DNA from: Bacteroidales bacterium UBA3824
Lineage (GTDB): Bacteria; Bacteroidota; Bacteroidia; Bacteroidales; UBA3824
NCBI GenBank assembly: GCA_002393195.1
Contig: DGIK01000210.1
Span: 32,618-96,617, forward strand
Direction: 5' to 3'
DNA length: 64,000 nucleotides
Positions 61,597 through 64,000 of the stretch are shown here, one piece after another; within the stretch, counting starts at the first letter, position 1, and each line of letters opens with the position of its first letter. Made by a program: the position numbers and the translations under genes. Under the pieces are notes generated by a model, which worked only from the letters and a program-made list of their open reading frames with translations, was not told the DNA's origin and did not search any database.

Positions 61597-63882
61597 TTAA
61601 AACTTAATCGTATAAGTTACCGACGGGATGATGCCGAAGAGCGATGTCTGAACGGTTTTGGTGCCGGAGGGTTTGGTGTCGTCGTTCTCAAACGAAATCA
61701 TGTACGGGTTGTAATGATTGTAGAGGTTGTAGATTCCAAAACTCCAAATCCTTGTGTAGTTGGGACGCTCTTTGGTATTGTTGATGCCCACGTCTAAGCG
61801 GTGGTAGGCAGGTGCGCGGTAGCCGTTGCGCTCGTTGAAATAATAAAGCGTCCAATTGACAGCCTCAAATTTTGCGCTCGGAGCGGTGAGAGCCTGTCCC
61901 GATGTATAGACCCAAGTTGCCGAAAGATCCCATTTGTGGTTCAGGCGGTACATTCCAACGATTGAGATGTCGTGGCGGCGGTCGTTGGAGGCTGTGTACC
62001 AACGGTTTTGGTTGATGCCGTCGATTTTGTTTTCAACCCACGAAAGAGTGTATGAAAGCCATCCTGTGAAGTCGCCTAAATTTTTCTTTACGTAAAACTC
62101 CGCGCCGTATGCCCTGCCTTCGCCACGAAGCACAATGCGCTCCATTTCGACAGCCGAGGCGAGGTCTTTGCCGTCCTTGTAGTCGTAAACATTGTCGATT
62201 TGCTTGTAGTAGCCCTCGATAGAAAACTCGTACTTTTTGTCCTTGGTTTCAGCCATATAGCCCGCGCTTATCTGGTCGGCAATCTGCGGTTTTATGATGT
62301 TGCTAATCATCATTGCGCGGCTCAGGGGCGACGAAAGTCCGTTGTCGAGCACAAACTGAATGTTTTGAGTGGTGCGGCAATATCCTGCCTTGATGCTCTG
62401 ATGGTCGGTGAGCTGCTGTTTCATGCTGAAACGCGGTTCGATGGAGATGTTCTGTTTTACGACCTCGCCTTTTTTGTAATGGAGGGTGTCGATGATTTCG
62501 CCGAGGTTGTCGAGATTGTAGAATGGCGCACCGCCCAAAGCATTGAAAATAACACCCCTTACGCCAGCGGAGATTTCGAGACCAAAATCCGTCTTCCAAT
62601 CGCCCGAAATCCAAGCGGAATATTCGTTGGCGTCGCGGAGTTCGCGCTCGGTAATGTCCTGGTACTTAAATTCGAGCGATTTGAGGTTGATGTGGTCAAA
62701 TTGGAAACCGACATTGATTTTGTGGTTTTGGGTTGGATTGATAAGTATGTTTTCGCGGACGGCATGATGACGGTTGTAAGCGTCGGCCTCATTGTTCATT
62801 CCCAACACTTTGATATGCTCATCGTAGGCATAGTTGCTGTAAATGAGCGATGTTTTTGCGCTCACGTGCTGCGAAAAATTGTGCTTGAAATCGAATGTTG
62901 CGGCAGTGTTGCCCCAGTGCATTGCAGCCACGTCGTCTTTCATGACCATATTGTCCCTGCCACGGAAAAACATCACGTTGAAAGTGCCGTTTTTGTAAGG
63001 CTTTGCGGTAACTTTGGCGTTGACATCGTAGAAATTGATGGTGTAATCCTTCCACTTTTTGGTCGGCTTGAGGAAAATCTCAAAGTATGTGCGCCTTGCC
63101 GCGAGGAAAAACGATGCTTTGTTTTTCACGATTGGACCATCGACAGCAAATTTTGACGAAAGAAGTCCGATCGAGGCGTTGAGACCGTAATTTTCCATAT
63201 CGCCGCTGCGTGTGCTGATGTCAAAAATCGACGCAGACGCTCCTCCAAACTGCGCCGGAATCGCACCTTTATAAAGCGACGCATTGGTGAGCGCCTCGTC
63301 GTTGAAAGTAGAAAAAACGCCCATCAAATGGCCTGCATTGTAGATTGCGGCATTGTCGAGGAGGATGAGGTTTTGTGTGGCATTGCCGCCGCGCACTTGA
63401 AATCCGCACGAACCGTCGCCCTCGCTCTTGACGCCGGGCAGGAGTTGTATGGATTTGATGACGTCGCGCTCGCCCATCAGAGCCGGCACTTTTGCCATTT
63501 CGGACATCTGTATGTTTTCAACGCCAATAATCACGTTTTCGGTGCGGCTGCGTCCGTGCTTGGCGGTTACATTTACCTCGGCTATTTCTTTGGTATCCTC
63601 GTCCATTGTGATAGTTACCTTTTCGCTGCCAGAATTGAATGTCTTGTCCAACGCCGTGTAGCCCAAGCAATTGAAAGAGAGTGTGGCGGGCATTTGCTTC
63701 ACCTTGATGATGAAATTGCCCTCGGAATCGGAGATGGTTCCGTTGGTAGTACCCTTCTCCGCCACCGCAACAAACGGAAGCGGATTGCCCTTGGTGTCAA
63801 TCACGACACCCTGAATCTTAGCCGTCTGAGCCGCCACCAACAGCGGCATCAGCAAAATCAAAATTAGTGCGATTCTTTTCAT
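61597..63882 (-). CDS. TonB-dependent receptor paired with DUF4249
   Basis: The 761-residue protein has a signal peptide (ending LLVAAQ), a carboxypeptidase-regulatory-like domain (about 22-95, GVVIDTKGNPLPFVAV), and a plug (about 120-220, with VPALMGERDVIKSIQLLPGV and GGNATQNLILLDNA). A barrel ends in a Phe C-terminus. The ATG at 63882 is preferred over the longer frame from 63948, because the signal peptide starts there and a -7 box lies upstream. The order receptor then DUF4249 is the usual one; the substrate is unknown. Confidence 0.88.
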   Translation of the reverse strand: MKRIALILILLMPLLVAAQTAKIQGVVIDTKGNPLPFVAVAEKGTTNGTISDSEGNFIIKVKQMPATLSFNCLGYTALDKTFNSGSEKVTITMDEDTKEIAEVNVTAKHGRSRTENVIIGVENIQMSEMAKVPALMGERDVIKSIQLLPGVKSEGDGSCGFQVRGGNATQNLILLDNAAIYNAGHLMGVFSTFNDEALTNASLYKGAIPAQFGGASASIFDISTRSGDMENYGLNASIGLLSSKFAVDGPIVKNKASFFLAARRTYFEIFLKPTKKWKDYTINFYDVNAKVTAKPYKNGTFNVMFFRGRDNMVMKDDVAAMHWGNTAATFDFKHNFSQHVSAKTSLIYSNYAYDEHIKVLGMNNEADAYNRHHAVRENILINPTQNHKINVGFQFDHINLKSLEFKYQDITERELRDANEYSAWISGDWKTDFGLEISAGVRGVIFNALGGAPFYNLDNLGEIIDTLHYKKGEVVKQNISIEPRFSMKQQLTDHQSIKAGYCRTTQNIQFVLDNGLSSPLSRAMMISNIIKPQIADQISAGYMAETKDKKYEFSIEGYYKQIDNVYDYKDGKDLASAVEMERIVLRGEGRAYGAEFYVKKNLGDFTGWLSYTLSWVENKIDGINQNRWYTASNDRRHDISIVGMYRLNHKWDLSATWVYTSGQALTAPSAKFEAVNWTLYYFNERNGYRAPAYHRLDVGINNTKERPNYTRIWSFGIYNLYNHYNPYMISFENDDTKPSGTKTVQTSLFGIIPSVTYTIKF

Positions 63883-63912
63883 AATTTGTTTAATAACTTT
63901 TGTTTTACGCCG

Positions 63913-63920
63913 CAAAATTA
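63913..63920 (-). promoter_or_regulatory. -7 promoter box of the TonB receptor/DUF4249 operon
   Basis: The minus strand reads TAATTTTG, fitting TAnnTTTG, 31 nt from the ATG at 63882. A CTTG 18 nt upstream is a possible -33. Confidence 0.45.
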
Positions 63921-64000
63921 CATCGCGTAACCTGCAACCAAGTTGCAAAATGCGGAATTTTTATTTAGAGTTTTACATTTGAGGGAATTTCGCGCGCTCC

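Overview
The window reads as a chromosomal segment of a Bacteroidales bacterium (phylum Bacteroidota). The evidence is a SusC/SusD pair, several TonB-dependent receptors with N-terminal carboxypeptidase-regulatory domains, many lipoproteins, and families largely confined to this phylum (DUF4139, DUF4249, DUF4421, DUF5686 and DUF6057; all family names here are from memory). Many genes are preceded by a Bacteroidota-type promoter (TTTG, about 19-20 nt, TAnnTTTG). I saw no rRNA, tRNA, CRISPR array, intact insertion sequence or prophage.

Layout: 0-1.5 kb, an AbiE type IV toxin-antitoxin pair; 1.7-5.4 kb, an uncharacterised acidic protein, a KdgK-like sugar kinase and an outer-membrane protein; 5.5-8.4 kb, the first of three DUF6057 / c-heme-motif lipoprotein pairs; 8.4-13 kb, a decayed Rpn-type nuclease, a TPR regulator and a TonB receptor; 13-19.8 kb, an operon with the second and third pairs separated by a DUF4369-like lipoprotein; 19.9-25.8 kb, a susC-susD-lipoprotein operon; 26.1-31 kb, a Ser/Thr kinase, PP2C phosphatase and DUF4139 operon; 31-39.8 kb, single genes (glycan-binding protein, TauE-like permease, PheC-like periplasmic protein, GH31 glycosidase with a divergent membrane-bound AraC regulator, ubiX, dusB); 39.9-50.9 kb, an MscS channel, a large lipoprotein, an InlB-repeat lipoprotein with an internal 678-bp duplication, a Na/Pi symporter and a DUF5686 protein; 50.9-60.7 kb, an accessory region; 60.8-63.9 kb, a DUF4249 lipoprotein and its TonB receptor.

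Two parts look most like undescribed systems. (1) At 51.8-60.7 kb, three same-strand genes begin with one shared domain of about 140 residues (an FAEP-like motif, a Trp, then a closing WGF). One of them carries a membrane segment and a complete subtilisin triad. A second carries at least five Ig/carboxypeptidase-regulatory-like repeats and a membrane segment. A third carries such repeats alone. A fourth, membrane-anchored repeat protein follows. A HigBA pair lies just upstream and a PIN-domain pair lies inside the cluster. (2) The three DUF6057 / CxxCH beta-propeller lipoprotein pairs always occur in the same order and almost always overlap or abut, which suggests an obligate two-component envelope unit of unknown function.

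Functions given for these two groups are inferences from sequence features. Family assignments were made by eye without database searches.
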